The notes under the pieces: model-generated
What the model saw: only the letters and a program-made list of their open reading frames with translations
Database searches by the model: none
Told to the model about the DNA's origin: nothing
Made by a program: the position numbers and the translations under genes
Part shown: positions 31,057 through 40,594 of the stretch, one piece after another
Layout of the letters: each line of letters starts with the position of its first letter
Numbering within the stretch: the stretch's first letter is position 1
Assembly (NCBI GenBank): GCA_020073365.1
Contig: JAIQFL010000022.1
Location: forward strand, 1-52,865
Origin: Terriglobia bacterium
GTDB taxonomy: Bacteria > Acidobacteriota > Terriglobia > Bryobacterales > Bryobacteraceae
Direction of reading: 5' to 3'
DNA: 52,865 bases

Positions 31057-33459
31057 ATGATGACCATGCACCAGGATGCCCGGTATGCCTTGCGAATGCT
31101 GTGCCGTAACCCTGCTTTCACCGCGGTGGCGGTTCTTTCGCTGGCACTCGGGATAGGGGCGAGCACCTCGGTATTCAGCGTGGTGGATCGCATCCTGTTC
31201 CGCAGCCTGCCTTATGCGCACGGCGACCGCTTGCTTTCCGTGGGGATCGGCGCACCCGTCCTTCCCTATGAGTTCATTTTCGGCGCCGCCTATCTCGATC
31301 TTCGTACGCACCAACAGACCTTCGAAGCCGTCACCTCATGGTCGGGCGTGAATGACTGCGATCTCACCGATGGCGAACCGGTCCGCCTGAGTTGTGCTGC
31401 CGTGGAGTCCACGTTTCTTTCCACCGTGGGGATCGCCCCGCTGCTCGGCCGCAGCTTCACCGCCGGGGAAGACGGCCCTTCCACGCCCAAGGTCGCGCTG
31501 CTCTCGTACGGGCTGTGGCAGTCGAGATTCGGGGGACGGCCGGACGTATTGGGGCGGACCATCCAGCTCAACGGGCAACCGGCACGCGTGGTGGGCGTGC
31601 TGCCGCCGGAGTTCGAGACCCCCACGCTGGCACGTGCGGACCTGGTGATTCCCCAGGGCTTGGACGATGCGACCCTCGAACGCGCGGTTACCGGGAGGCC
31701 GTTGCGCGTACTGGCGCGGGTTCGGCCGGGAACGGACCTCGCAGCCGTGCGCGCGGCCGCCGAACTGGCCCTCCTACGCAGCTTGCCCGCGTTGCCCGGT
31801 GGAATCGGCAGGGAGCTCAAGCCGCGAGTCCGCACCTTACGCGATTTCCAGGCGGGCGACAGCAGGACGGTCTCCTGGGTCCTGTTCGGTTCGGTAGTGG
31901 CGGTCTTGCTGCTGGCCTGCGCCAACCTGGCGAACCTGCTGCTGGCCCGCACGGTGGCACGCCAACGCGAGCTGGCGGTGCGGGTCGCTTTGGGCGCCGG
32001 GCGGATGCGGCTGGTTCGCCAGTCCCTCACGGAAAGCCTGGTGCTGGCGGTGCTCGGCGGCGGCGCAGGCGCCCTCTTGGCTGGGGGTCTGTTGATGCTA
32101 TTCGTGAACCTCGCGCCGGAAGGCATTCCGCGCCTGGCCGAAGCCACGCTGGATGCGCGGGTGCTGGCTTTCACCTTTGGCAGCGCGCTGCTGTGCGGGC
32201 TGGCTTTCGGCATCGGCCCGGCGCTTTCGTGTGGGCTGCCCTCGGGGCCGGGAGTGACCGGCGGTCGCGGCTGGGCGCGGCCGGCTCTCATCGTGACGCA
32301 GTTCGCCCTTTCGCTCGCTTTGCTGACCGGCGCCGGCCTCCTGGGACGCGCGCTGTGGAGTTTCCAGCACGTGCCGCTCGGCATGGAGACCGAACAGGTG
32401 CTCACGGCATCCTTCTCTCTCGCCCAGCAACGGTATCCGGATGCGGCGCGGCAATTGGCATTCTCCGAGGCGCTCGAGGAGCGGCTTCGGAATTCACCCG
32501 GAGTGGTGGCGGTGGCCTTGGGCGACTCCCACCCGCCCAACGTTCCCCTGAGATCCAAACCGATGTACGGCCTGGAAATCGATGGCCGCCCTCCGGACCC
32601 GGCGCGTCAGGGAACCGTGGTGTGGCGGGCGGTAACCCCCGGCTACTTCCGCGCCCTGGGAATCCCCGTCCTGCGCGGGCGCGCCTTCACGGAACAGGAT
32701 CGCGACCCCGGCCGCGAGGTCATGATGGTGAGCGAGTCTCTGGCGAAGCGGCTGTTTCCCGGCGGCGATGCCCTGGGCCGGCTCATCGGGAAGGCCAGCA
32801 TCGTGGGGATTGCGGCCAACGTGCGCAACAGTGGCGGAACCGCCGCGGACGATCCCGAATACTACGTGCCTCGCAGCCGCGCGGCTAACGCGCCGGTCTA
32901 TCAGTATCCCGACGAGCTTCGCCGCGCCTGCGCCATCGTGCGCACGCCCTTGGCCACGGAGGTCGCGGCGCGTGTGCTGCGCGATGCCGTCCGCGGGCTG
33001 GATGCCGCGCTGCCGGTCCAGATCGAAACCTTGTCCCAGAGCACCAGCCGGCTTGCCGCCCGCCCGCGATTCAACGCCATGCTGATCGGTCTGTTCGCCG
33101 CCATCGGGCTGGCGCTGGCCGCGTTCGGCTTGTATGGCGTGCTCGGGTATGTAGTGGCCCAGCGCACCCGCGAAATCGGCATTCGCATGGCGTTAGGCGC
33201 CACGCCCGCGGCCGTGTCTCGTATGGTGCTGGGAAGCGCCGGCCGTTGGCTGGCCGCCGGTCTGGTTTGTGGACTGGTGCTCTCCGCTGCGATGTCGCGC
33301 GCGTTGCATGCCCTGCTGTACGGCGCCGTCTCCGGACACGACGCGGCCGCCTGGACCTCTTCCGCGGTCGTCCTTCTGCTGGCGGCCCTAGCCGCGGCCT
33401 GGCTGCCCTCGCGGCGCGCCTCGCGCGTGGACCCGATGGTGGCTTTGCGCCATGAGTGA
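31057..33459 (+). CDS. ADOP-type ABC transporter permease (MacB-like, duplicated)
   Basis: The frame is open far upstream, but MMTMHQDARYALRMLCRNPAFTAVAVLS at 31057 is the standard ADOP start; ATGs at 31060 and 31066 are alternatives, and no strong ribosome site decides. The product has about 800 residues. The first helix (LSLALGIGASTSVFSVVD), a periplasmic domain, and the FtsX block with RQRELAVRVALGAGRMRLV are repeated in a second half ending in QRTREIGIRMALGATPAAV and RRASRVDPMVALRHE. No ATPase is adjacent. It is divergent from the secreted sandwich proteins and is a distant paralogue of the ADOP at 6535-9006. Confidence 0.93.
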   Translation: MMTMHQDARYALRMLCRNPAFTAVAVLSLALGIGASTSVFSVVDRILFRSLPYAHGDRLLSVGIGAPVLPYEFIFGAAYLDLRTHQQTFEAVTSWSGVNDCDLTDGEPVRLSCAAVESTFLSTVGIAPLLGRSFTAGEDGPSTPKVALLSYGLWQSRFGGRPDVLGRTIQLNGQPARVVGVLPPEFETPTLARADLVIPQGLDDATLERAVTGRPLRVLARVRPGTDLAAVRAAAELALLRSLPALPGGIGRELKPRVRTLRDFQAGDSRTVSWVLFGSVVAVLLLACANLANLLLARTVARQRELAVRVALGAGRMRLVRQSLTESLVLAVLGGGAGALLAGGLLMLFVNLAPEGIPRLAEATLDARVLAFTFGSALLCGLAFGIGPALSCGLPSGPGVTGGRGWARPALIVTQFALSLALLTGAGLLGRALWSFQHVPLGMETEQVLTASFSLAQQRYPDAARQLAFSEALEERLRNSPGVVAVALGDSHPPNVPLRSKPMYGLEIDGRPPDPARQGTVVWRAVTPGYFRALGIPVLRGRAFTEQDRDPGREVMMVSESLAKRLFPGGDALGRLIGKASIVGIAANVRNSGGTAADDPEYYVPRSRAANAPVYQYPDELRRACAIVRTPLATEVAARVLRDAVRGLDAALPVQIETLSQSTSRLAARPRFNAMLIGLFAAIGLALAAFGLYGVLGYVVAQRTREIGIRMALGATPAAVSRMVLGSAGRWLAAGLVCGLVLSAAMSRALHALLYGAVSGHDAAAWTSSAVVLLLAALAAAWLPSRRASRVDPMVALRHE

Positions 33460-33520
33460 GGAGGGCCAGCGCCAGCGTTCGCAAGACGCCGTTAGACCCG
33501 CGCAATCCATACTGTCGCGG

Positions 33521-33526
33521 TACAAT
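33521..33526 (+). promoter_or_regulatory. candidate -10 box of the three-gene cassette
   Basis: TACAAT ends 11 bases before the ATG at 33538, which would give a transcript with almost no leader. No clear -35 element is seen. If real, the first gene is translated from a near-leaderless message. Confidence 0.3.
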
Positions 33527-33537
33527 CGTTTCGGAAC

Positions 33538-34368
33538 ATGTTGGATCTGTTCGAGATCGCTCGAAACAACCGAGACGCACTGGAAGCTCGATTTGCAGCG
33601 CTGAAGTCGAGCGCATCACCTGATGTCGCAGGTTCACTGCAACGGTTTGCGGATGCCGTGCTCAATAACGGACGCGTATCTATAAACATGCGGCCAATGC
33701 CGCTGCTCAGCTTCCTTGTGTCGGGCTTTCACCAGAACATTTATGAATGGTCTCGCAGTAGAGGAGAGGAGTCCGGCAAGCCACCCGAAGACATCATCCG
33801 CGAGAGGCTCGGAGCGTTCTATTCCAAGAGAATTGCCTTTGATCGGTACTTCGCAAATGGGGAAACCTTCCGGTACGGGGCACTAAACATCGGCGGTACC
33901 GGAGCGAAGGTGTACGGTGATTACTGCGCGATCCTTCTGAATCGCGCGTTCGATGGTCCGGAGATCGCATACCTCAAGTCGGATAGCCTAAAAACATATG
34001 TCAAAGCGGATGGCGCTGTGGACGAAGGCGTCCTGAGAGAAGATGCCGCTCCGCATTCACATCGCCACGCTTCCGCTTGCCTCAAGTGTGCGTCGGAGCT
34101 GGCAAAGACTGCCGAGGAAGCCTGGGCGGCTCTCCTCTGTTCGGATTCTGACTTTGTTGAAGCAGTTTTCTCGGCGCAGATTACTCCGGGCGAAGTGGAG
34201 GCGATCAGAATTGAACGGAAACAGTACCGGGAACTGTTCGAGTACGGTTTTGAGAACTTTCGCGAGAAGCTCACCGACGAGAGAAGGAATCTGGTCGAAG
34301 CCTTCGTTTTGATCAAGCGACTCCTGCGACAGAACAGTATTCCTCTGGAGGTCGTCCCGAATGCTTGA
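33538..34368 (+). CDS. unrecognised protein, first gene of KGGVGR cassette
   Basis: A 276-residue soluble protein that I cannot place in a family. The N-terminal third is helical (LFEIARNNRDALEARFAAL). The middle has an unusual conserved-looking stretch, YGALNIGGTGAKVYGDYCAI with LLNRAF, then a His/Cys-rich piece HSHRHASACLKCASELA that might bind metal. The C-terminal 90 residues are charged helices (IERKQYRELFEYGFENFREK). Codon use is visibly less GC-rich than in flanking genes, which hints at transfer. It overlaps the next gene by eight bases, so the two are coupled. Confidence 0.75.
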   Translation: MLDLFEIARNNRDALEARFAALKSSASPDVAGSLQRFADAVLNNGRVSINMRPMPLLSFLVSGFHQNIYEWSRSRGEESGKPPEDIIRERLGAFYSKRIAFDRYFANGETFRYGALNIGGTGAKVYGDYCAILLNRAFDGPEIAYLKSDSLKTYVKADGAVDEGVLREDAAPHSHRHASACLKCASELAKTAEEAWAALLCSDSDFVEAVFSAQITPGEVEAIRIERKQYRELFEYGFENFREKLTDERRNLVEAFVLIKRLLRQNSIPLEVVPNA

Positions 34369-34978
34369 ACTGCTGGCGATTGCGCGGGAAGACGGCTGGG
34401 CGTTCGTCAGGCAGGATGAACAGTTGATGCTCGTCAAACCTCCGTATCGGCAGTCGAATCTAGCCCGTGTCTCGGAGGAGATTCTCGAAAAGGCTGTCTC
34501 CGTGCACGGGTTTGAGCCGATTCAACAGACCTACCCCGGATGGGCGCCCCTGATCCAGTTCCTCCGTGCCGAGTTGTCCAAAGTACATGAATCGAAGTTA
34601 GGTATTCTTGGTGACGCCGAGCTCAAATTTGAATTGCTTCGCGATGCGCCCCGCGAGATCCTGGAAGACTACCTTCACCGGACTGAGTCTGAACTCATCC
34701 CAAATGGGGAGTTCAGCGCCGCGCTTGACTTGACTACGGTGCTGATGGGAATCGACACAATCAGGCAGGATGCCACCCTGTACTCGCGCGCCATTGCCCT
34801 GCTTCAGCAGTGTAACGCCGGACTGGCGGCAAACGGGCGCGTCAGGGCCGAACTGACTGCCGAAGGCGTGGTGCGACTGTTCCCGGCTGTGGCTAAGAAG
34901 TATCCAGTGGCATCCGTGATGGAATATATGCGGAACGTCGCCGACCGCCACCAGGTCATGCCGGTGGGAGCGGCCTAG
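34361..34978 (+). CDS. unrecognised protein, second gene of KGGVGR cassette
   Basis: A 205-residue soluble protein without signal or membrane segment. It begins MLELLAIAREDGWAFVRQDE, followed by MLVKPPYRQSNLARVSEEIL, which looks like a small winged or beta domain, then mainly helices. I do not recognise the family. Its eight-base overlap with the gene before and seven-base spacing to the ATPase gene after show that all three are made together, probably as parts of one complex. Confidence 0.75.
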   Translation: MLELLAIAREDGWAFVRQDEQLMLVKPPYRQSNLARVSEEILEKAVSVHGFEPIQQTYPGWAPLIQFLRAELSKVHESKLGILGDAELKFELLRDAPREILEDYLHRTESELIPNGEFSAALDLTTVLMGIDTIRQDATLYSRAIALLQQCNAGLAANGRVRAELTAEGVVRLFPAVAKKYPVASVMEYMRNVADRHQVMPVGAA

Positions 34979-34985
34979 TTGCTCC

Positions 34986-36611
34986 GTGACGACGATTACC
35001 TTTTATTCATACAAGGGTGGCGTCGGACGTAGTCTGGCCGTTGCAAACGTCGCGAAATACCTAGCCAGATTTGGACAGCGTGTGTTCGCTATCGATTTTG
35101 ACCTAGAGGCCCCTGGTCTTCACTATAAGTTTGCTCTGGACGGCGCGAACGGCATCGCCCAGATCAAACAAGGTGTAGTGGACTACATCTCGGCATTCCG
35201 GGCCAGCGGGCGGACTCCCGACTCCCTTTCCGACTATGTCGTCCGGGTCGAAGGCCCTGACAAGGAATCGTCGTCGGGCCGGATATGGTTGATGCCAGCC
35301 GGCAGCGTGCCGTCTGCTTCCTATTGGCGTCATCTCGCGCAGATCAGTTGGCATGACTTGTTCTATTCCGATTCCGCTCCAGGCGTGCCCCTTTTCTTGG
35401 AATTGAAGCAGCAGATTGAACAGCAGTTCAAGCCCGACTTTCTGCTTATCGATGCCCGGACGGGAATCACCGAGATCGGAGGAGTCGCCACGACCGTCTT
35501 GCCGGAGAAGCTGGTCTGCCTGTTGATGAAGAATCGCGAGAATCTGGATGGCGCCCGCGAAGTGCTGAGAAGCATCAAGCGAGTTCCCAAGTTGCCAGGC
35601 CAGCCCGACATCGAGGTCGTTCCCGTGCTGACGAGAATCCCTGAAATCAGTGAAGCCGGGCGGGAACAAGAGGTCATTGCACAGGTGCGCGACTTTCTAA
35701 ACGAACCAGCGCCCGACCTTTCGATGACCCTGAATATCGATCAGGTCTTCGTTCTTCATTCGGAGCCCGGTCTCGAACTTGCCGAAGCGCTTCGCATTGG
35801 AGGAGAGATGTCAGCCGCGCAGTCCCCGCTTCTAAGAGATTACCTGCGGCTTTTCTCGAGGTTGGTGCCAAGAGAGGTCATCGAACCGTACGTCGTTCCG
35901 CTGGTGCGGGATGCGCTCGGTAGGAGCTTCGACGATCCTTCCGCCGCCGAGAAGGATCTGCAGGTGCTAATTGATTACAGTGGGCACGTAGAGGCCTATC
36001 GGGGGCTGCTGAACTTGTACCGGGAGCGAAGACCTGGCGAAGCGCTTCGGACTGCAGAAGCATTGTGGCGGGCTGGGGGAGGGGTTCACGACGCCGTTTC
36101 CTGGTATGTGGTGCAAAAGTGGTTCCCGGGGATGTCGAAGAACTACAGGGTGCAAAGAGCTGGGAAACTTTCCATTGAACTCGATATTGTCGCGGAAATG
36201 TGGAGATCCGCGGGTGCTAACGATGTTGAGGTTGGCCTTGAGCTCGCCGAGGCGTTTGCGTCCGGCAAGGATTTCAAAGCGGCGGCTGGCATACTTCAAA
36301 GGCTGCTTGAGAACGCGGGTTCGGTGCCCCAGGAGGCTCTGGTTGTTCGGTATCTCCAGTTGCTGTTGCAGTCGAGCGATTTGCAGGCAGCAGTTTTTGC
36401 CGTCGAGCAATATGGCCATGCATTTAGGGAGAGCGCCGATTTTCTTCGGGAAATGGCTAGGGTGATCATTCAGTCAGGCAGCAAGATGGCCTTGGCAAAC
36501 TTCCTGGACCGCGGCGAGTTCAGAGTCGACCTGCTCAAGGATCGGGATCCTGTTGTGTACTCCGAGCTGCTTGCCTGCGCGGGCCGACAGAGTGAATCGG
36601 AGAAGTCTTGA
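34986..36611 (+). CDS. KGGVGR-motif variant P-loop ATPase with TPR-like C-terminus
   Basis: A 541-residue protein starting at GTG 34986. The P-loop YKGGVGRS (residues 9-16) is the variant of the ParA/MinD deviant Walker A in which the usual KT/S is replaced by R-S. DFDLEAPG (about 38-45) and LLIDARTGITEIGG (about 156) are the other nucleotide-site motifs. The second half (from about residue 320) is a helical TPR-like repeat (GLLNLYRERRPGEALRTAEA and so on). This ATPase class is known from proposed NTP-dependent conflict and signalling systems. It likely acts as the switch for the two upstream proteins. Confidence 0.85.
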   Translation: MTTITFYSYKGGVGRSLAVANVAKYLARFGQRVFAIDFDLEAPGLHYKFALDGANGIAQIKQGVVDYISAFRASGRTPDSLSDYVVRVEGPDKESSSGRIWLMPAGSVPSASYWRHLAQISWHDLFYSDSAPGVPLFLELKQQIEQQFKPDFLLIDARTGITEIGGVATTVLPEKLVCLLMKNRENLDGAREVLRSIKRVPKLPGQPDIEVVPVLTRIPEISEAGREQEVIAQVRDFLNEPAPDLSMTLNIDQVFVLHSEPGLELAEALRIGGEMSAAQSPLLRDYLRLFSRLVPREVIEPYVVPLVRDALGRSFDDPSAAEKDLQVLIDYSGHVEAYRGLLNLYRERRPGEALRTAEALWRAGGGVHDAVSWYVVQKWFPGMSKNYRVQRAGKLSIELDIVAEMWRSAGANDVEVGLELAEAFASGKDFKAAAGILQRLLENAGSVPQEALVVRYLQLLLQSSDLQAAVFAVEQYGHAFRESADFLREMARVIIQSGSKMALANFLDRGEFRVDLLKDRDPVVYSELLACAGRQSESEKS

Positions 36612-36630
36612 GTGCTTATTGTCGCGACGT

Positions 36631-36658
36631 CCTAGTTCCTAGTTCCTAGTTCCTAGTG
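36631..36658. repeat. four exact copies of a 7-bp tandem repeat
   Basis: TCCTAGT occurs four times in a row without mismatch, in the gap after the KGGVGR ATPase gene. It is a short microsatellite-like tract, expected to vary in copy number by slippage. No gene frame crosses it. Confidence 0.9.
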
Positions 36659-36801
36659 GATCCGCTTTTCGAACCTGGCGATTTGATCGCATGGTAAGGG
36701 ACATCCGATCGCCGTTGGATCATCATAGCCCCCACAACCGGGAACTTCTCCAACGCCTGCGGTGTCAACCTACATCAGCCTTACGGCTTGACCTGAAAGG
36801 C

Positions 36802-37600
36802 ATGATTGTAGATACCCCATCGCCCGTCCTCGAGGCGCAGGAGCTGACCAAACGCTACAGCGCCGTACTTTGCCGTCCAGGATATCAGCTTCACGATCCG
36901 CTCCGGCGAGATCCTGGGCGTTCTCGGGCCCAATGGCTCGGGCAAGAGCACCATCGTCAAGATGGTGACCGGCCTCGTGGAACCTACCCGTGGAGCGGTC
37001 CTTTTTCACGGCGAACGCATCGGCCGCGAGCTGAGCGCGTTCAAGAGGAGTCTGGGTTACGTGCCCGAGCAGCCGGATCTGTACGGGTTCCTGACGGGCT
37101 GGGAGTATCTTGACCTGGTAGCCACCCTGCGGGGACTGGACCGCCGCCGCTTCCGCGAAAAGGCCTCGGCCATGCTACACGGTTTCACGCTGTACCCCAG
37201 CCGGGATGTGCCCATCGGATCCTACTCCAAGGGCATGCGCCAGCGCATCGTGTTGATCGCGGCGATGATGCACGATCCCGAGCTGCTGGTTCTGGACGAG
37301 CCATTCTCGGGCCTCGACGTGACCAGCGCGCTGGTGCTGCGGAGCGTCATCGCCCGGCTGGCCGCCGCGGGTACGGCGATCTTCTTCTCCTCGCCGGTTC
37401 TGGAACAGGTGGACCAACTCTCGACCCATTTGGTGGTGCTGAAGCGCGGGGCCGTGGTGGGGCACGGTTCCATGGAGGAGATGCACGCCGGTTTTGCCGG
37501 ACTCGGCCTGGAAGCCGGATTCATGCAACTAACGGAGCAGGTGGATGCGGATCGCATTGCGCAGGATATTGTTTCCGCGGTTCGTGCGCCGGCCCATTAA
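36802..37600 (+). pseudogene. ABC transporter ATP-binding protein with frameshift
   Basis: The start MIVDTPSPVLEAQELTKRYSAV (36802) and the rest FAVQDISFTIRSGEILGV, then LGPNGSGKSTIVKM (Walker A), are in different frames. One extra base at about 36868 separates them; removing it gives an unbroken 265-residue ATPase. Later motifs are intact: YVPEQPDLYGFLT (Q-loop region), YSKGMRQRI (signature) and LLVLDEPFSGLD (Walker B). Either a sequencing error or a genuine inactivating indel. The downstream membrane protein overlaps by 56 bases and is presumably its permease partner. Confidence 0.8.
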
Positions 37601-39332
37601 CCGGTTCGCTCGAAGCCCTTTCGGCCGGCTCGTGCGCCATTTTCTCGCCCGCATGGTAGCGCCCTCCGGTTCCGCGGGCGAGGATTCCGCCTCCACGGAA
37701 TTCGAGCTCGGTGTAGGCGGCCTGCTCGGCCTTTTGGCCGCTCCGGGCGCGTTCGGCTGTTTCCTGATGCTCGACAAGTACTCCAGCTTTCTGAACTGGC
37801 TGCGCGGCCGGTTGCATCAGGATTTGCTCCTGACCTCGCTGCCGGACAAGTACCTGTTCCTCTCGCTGGCGATGGCCGTGACCGGAATCGTGACTGTTCT
37901 GAAGTGGGACCAGATCCTGCCGGACTCCCAGGATTACCTGAACCTGGCGCCTCTGCCCATTCGCCCGCGGAACATCCTTCTGGCCAATGCGGCCGCCATC
38001 CTGATCGCGGTGGTGACGGTGGCGGTGGACGTCAACGCCCTACCCGCGGTCCTTTTTCCCCTGTTCGTGACGGCGGCCGCGCACACCTCCTTCGCGGGCA
38101 CTGTACAATTCGTGGCAATCCATGCGGCCTCGGTTCTGCTGGCCAGCTTCTTTACGATCTGCGGCGTTTTCGCGCTGCTGGGGACGCTTTCCGCGCTGCT
38201 GCCGCGCGAAGCGTTCCGCGCGTGTTCGTCGTGGGTGAGGGCCGTCATCCTGTTGGCCTTGCTCGCCCTGCTGCCCACCGGCTTTGCCGGCACGGCCCTG
38301 GTTCGCAGCCTCGAACATGACCCCCATTCGGCCCTTCGCTTTCTGCCGCCGCTTTGGTACCTGGGGCTTTACCAGAGTCTGCAACACCGCGCGTCGCCGG
38401 TCCTCGCGGCCTTGGGGCAGAGGGGACTGGTGGCGGTTGGGGCGGTGTTCGCGCTGATGGTGGTCTCCTATGCGCTCAGTTATCGACGGCGATTTGCCGG
38501 CGTGTTGGAAGGCGGGCGGCGGCCTGCGGAGCAACGGCTCTTCGCGGTGGTCCTGTTTGTGCTGGACCTCTTTCCCCGGCGGGCTTCCGGATTCCAACGG
38601 GCCTGTCATCGATTTGTGGTCCGTGCCCTGCTGCGGAACGAGACCCATCGTCTCGCGCTGGCGGTGCCGATCGGGCTGGGATGGATGCTGGCCTTCCAGG
38701 ACATCCACAGCGCGCCGCCACCCGTGCTGTGGGGCGCCCCTCCGGCGGTCGAACTGCTCCGCGCGCCGCTGGCCGCGGCGTACCTGCTGATCCTCGGCTT
38801 GCGGCTGGCGTTCGAGCTGCCGGCCGGCGTTTCGGCCAACTGGATCTTCCGCGCGATCCTGGATCCTCGCGAAAACGAAACGCTACCCGTGGCTCGGCTG
38901 GTGATCGTGAGCTTCCTCGCTCCCGTGGTGTTGCTGCCGGCCTTCGTGCTCTCCTATACGACCGCCGGCTTCCCTTCTTCCGTGCTGCAGACGCTGTATG
39001 TGCTGGCGCTCTCGCTGTGCCTCATCGAAGTTCAGTTAGCGGGCTACCGCAAGGTGCCGCTGACCTGCCCCGTGCCCGGCTTCCGCGACAACCTGCTGAT
39101 GCTCTGCCTGATGCAGTTCCTCGGCTATGAAGCCTTCACCCGCGGCGGTGCCGGCTTGGAGCTCTGGATGTTGCTTCACCCCGCGGGCTTCCTGCTCGTG
39201 CCGGCGTGGATGGCCGGAGCCTGGTACTGGAATAGGCGGCGGATTGAGGAGGCCCGAGAAGCCGGTGAGTTGGAAGAGGGCGTGACGTTCGAAAATGCCC
39301 CGGTGCGCGTCGTGGAAAGGCTGGACTTGTAG
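37545..39332 (+). CDS. polytopic membrane protein, probable ABC exporter permease
   Basis: A 595-residue protein with about 12 hydrophobic segments, for example LLAANAAAILIAVVTVAVD-like stretches at 140-160, AIHAASVLLASFFTICGVFA near 200 and AVILLALLALLPTGFAGTAL near 235. Its basic start overlaps the ATPase frame by 56 bases; a start at 37653 is possible. No domain is named by eye, but the coupling to an ABC ATPase of the ABC-2 type suggests it is the membrane half of that transporter. Homologues in Acidobacteriota are usually unnamed. If the ATPase is dead, this protein may be idle or use another ATPase. Confidence 0.7.
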   Translation: MRIALRRILFPRFVRRPINRFARSPFGRLVRHFLARMVAPSGSAGEDSASTEFELGVGGLLGLLAAPGAFGCFLMLDKYSSFLNWLRGRLHQDLLLTSLPDKYLFLSLAMAVTGIVTVLKWDQILPDSQDYLNLAPLPIRPRNILLANAAAILIAVVTVAVDVNALPAVLFPLFVTAAAHTSFAGTVQFVAIHAASVLLASFFTICGVFALLGTLSALLPREAFRACSSWVRAVILLALLALLPTGFAGTALVRSLEHDPHSALRFLPPLWYLGLYQSLQHRASPVLAALGQRGLVAVGAVFALMVVSYALSYRRRFAGVLEGGRRPAEQRLFAVVLFVLDLFPRRASGFQRACHRFVVRALLRNETHRLALAVPIGLGWMLAFQDIHSAPPPVLWGAPPAVELLRAPLAAAYLLILGLRLAFELPAGVSANWIFRAILDPRENETLPVARLVIVSFLAPVVLLPAFVLSYTTAGFPSSVLQTLYVLALSLCLIEVQLAGYRKVPLTCPVPGFRDNLLMLCLMQFLGYEAFTRGGAGLELWMLLHPAGFLLVPAWMAGAWYWNRRRIEEAREAGELEEGVTFENAPVRVVERLDL

Positions 39333-39487
39333 GGCCGGCGACTCGCCCGTGCTGCTGGTGGCCGAAATCCACCACGAGCGGTGGATTCCGGCCAGCCAGA
39401 CCCGACCCTGAACCTATTACTTTCAAGAGCTTAGCGGCCAAGAACGATTGGTGAAACAGATGCATTGGGGAGACACGTCGAACAGCT

Positions 39488-40594
39488 ATGAGGCAGTGCA
39501 CTATGAGCCCAATTACAATTCTTCCGTTCCGCCCTTCCCGACTCAGTATCACTGTTCTATTATTGGCCACATCCGGCCTGGTGTTGGCTCAGGATCAGCC
39601 GCCCACATTCCCTCAGCCACCGGCTGGCGGCTGGCGACGCGTGGGTGATCCGCCTCCTCCGCCGCCCGCTTCGGCTAAGACACCGGCCACGCAGGCACAA
39701 GACCCGGCAGAACCTACGGACCGGAGCGATGCGTATGGCCAGCCGAACCAACAGAATGCGCAGCCGATGCAGTCGAATGCACCAGCGAATCCACAACTCA
39801 CCCCGCCCACGGCTCCTCCGCGGGCCCGGCCGGCCTATGGGCTTCCCGCGGAAGTGACCCTCAAGCCCGGCGTTTTCGTTACGGTACGCACCAATCAACC
39901 GCTGTCATCGGACCACAACCAACCCGGTGACGCGTTCTCCGGCACGCTGGTGCAGCCCGTGGTGGCGGATGGCGTGGTCGTGGCCCAGCGCGGCGAGACC
40001 GTTTACGGCCGTGTGGCGGAAGCGCAGAAAGCGCATGCCGGAAACAGTTCGAGGCTGGGGCTGGAGTTGACCAGCCTGACGCTGGCCGATGGCACGCAGG
40101 TTCCGATACGTTCGCAATTGGTTGCCCGGCAAGGCAGCACCACGCCGGCCGGAGACCAAGTGGGCATCGTGGCGACTACGACGGTCGTTGGAACGGTCGT
40201 GGGCGCCGCCGCGGATTACGGCCGGGGCACGGGAGCAGCGATCGGCGCGGGCGCCGGAGCTGTTGCCGGCATCATCGGGGTGCTCCTGACGCGAAACCAT
40301 GCCACCGTGGTCTACCCGGAAACAGCTTTGACTTTCCGGATCGAATCGCCCGTAACCGTCAGCACAGCCCTTGCGCCGCAGGCCTTCCGGTACGTGGGTC
40401 CTGACGAATACAGCCGTCCCGAAGAGATGCAGTTGCGGCCGCGACCCGTTGCACCGGTGCCCGGGTATTACTATGGCCCCGGATACTACCCTGGATACTA
40501 TCCCTCCTACCCGTATTACTGGGGTCCTTCGGTATCGCTGTTCTGGGGCCCGGGTTATTTTTACGGCCGCGGATACTATCGGCGCTGGCGCTAG
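39488..40594 (+). CDS. secreted glycine-zipper protein
   Basis: A 368-residue protein (or 363, if ATG 39503 is used) with a signal peptide ending at VLAQ. A Pro/Gln/Asn-rich linker (35-115) is followed by a beta-rich domain: EVTLKPGVFVTVRTNQPLSS, then GDAFSGTLVQPVVADGVVVA and GRVAEAQKAH. A glycine zipper follows (GTVVGAAADYGRGTGAAIG, then AGAGAVAGIIGVLL), which could insert into a membrane. The C-terminus is Tyr/Gly/Pro-rich (PGYYYGPGYYPGYYPSYPYY). The family recurs in Acidobacteriota without a known function. It stands alone. Confidence 0.75.
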   Translation: MRQCTMSPITILPFRPSRLSITVLLLATSGLVLAQDQPPTFPQPPAGGWRRVGDPPPPPPASAKTPATQAQDPAEPTDRSDAYGQPNQQNAQPMQSNAPANPQLTPPTAPPRARPAYGLPAEVTLKPGVFVTVRTNQPLSSDHNQPGDAFSGTLVQPVVADGVVVAQRGETVYGRVAEAQKAHAGNSSRLGLELTSLTLADGTQVPIRSQLVARQGSTTPAGDQVGIVATTTVVGTVVGAAADYGRGTGAAIGAGAGAVAGIIGVLLTRNHATVVYPETALTFRIESPVTVSTALAPQAFRYVGPDEYSRPEEMQLRPRPVAPVPGYYYGPGYYPGYYPSYPYYWGPSVSLFWGPGYFYGRGYYRRWR

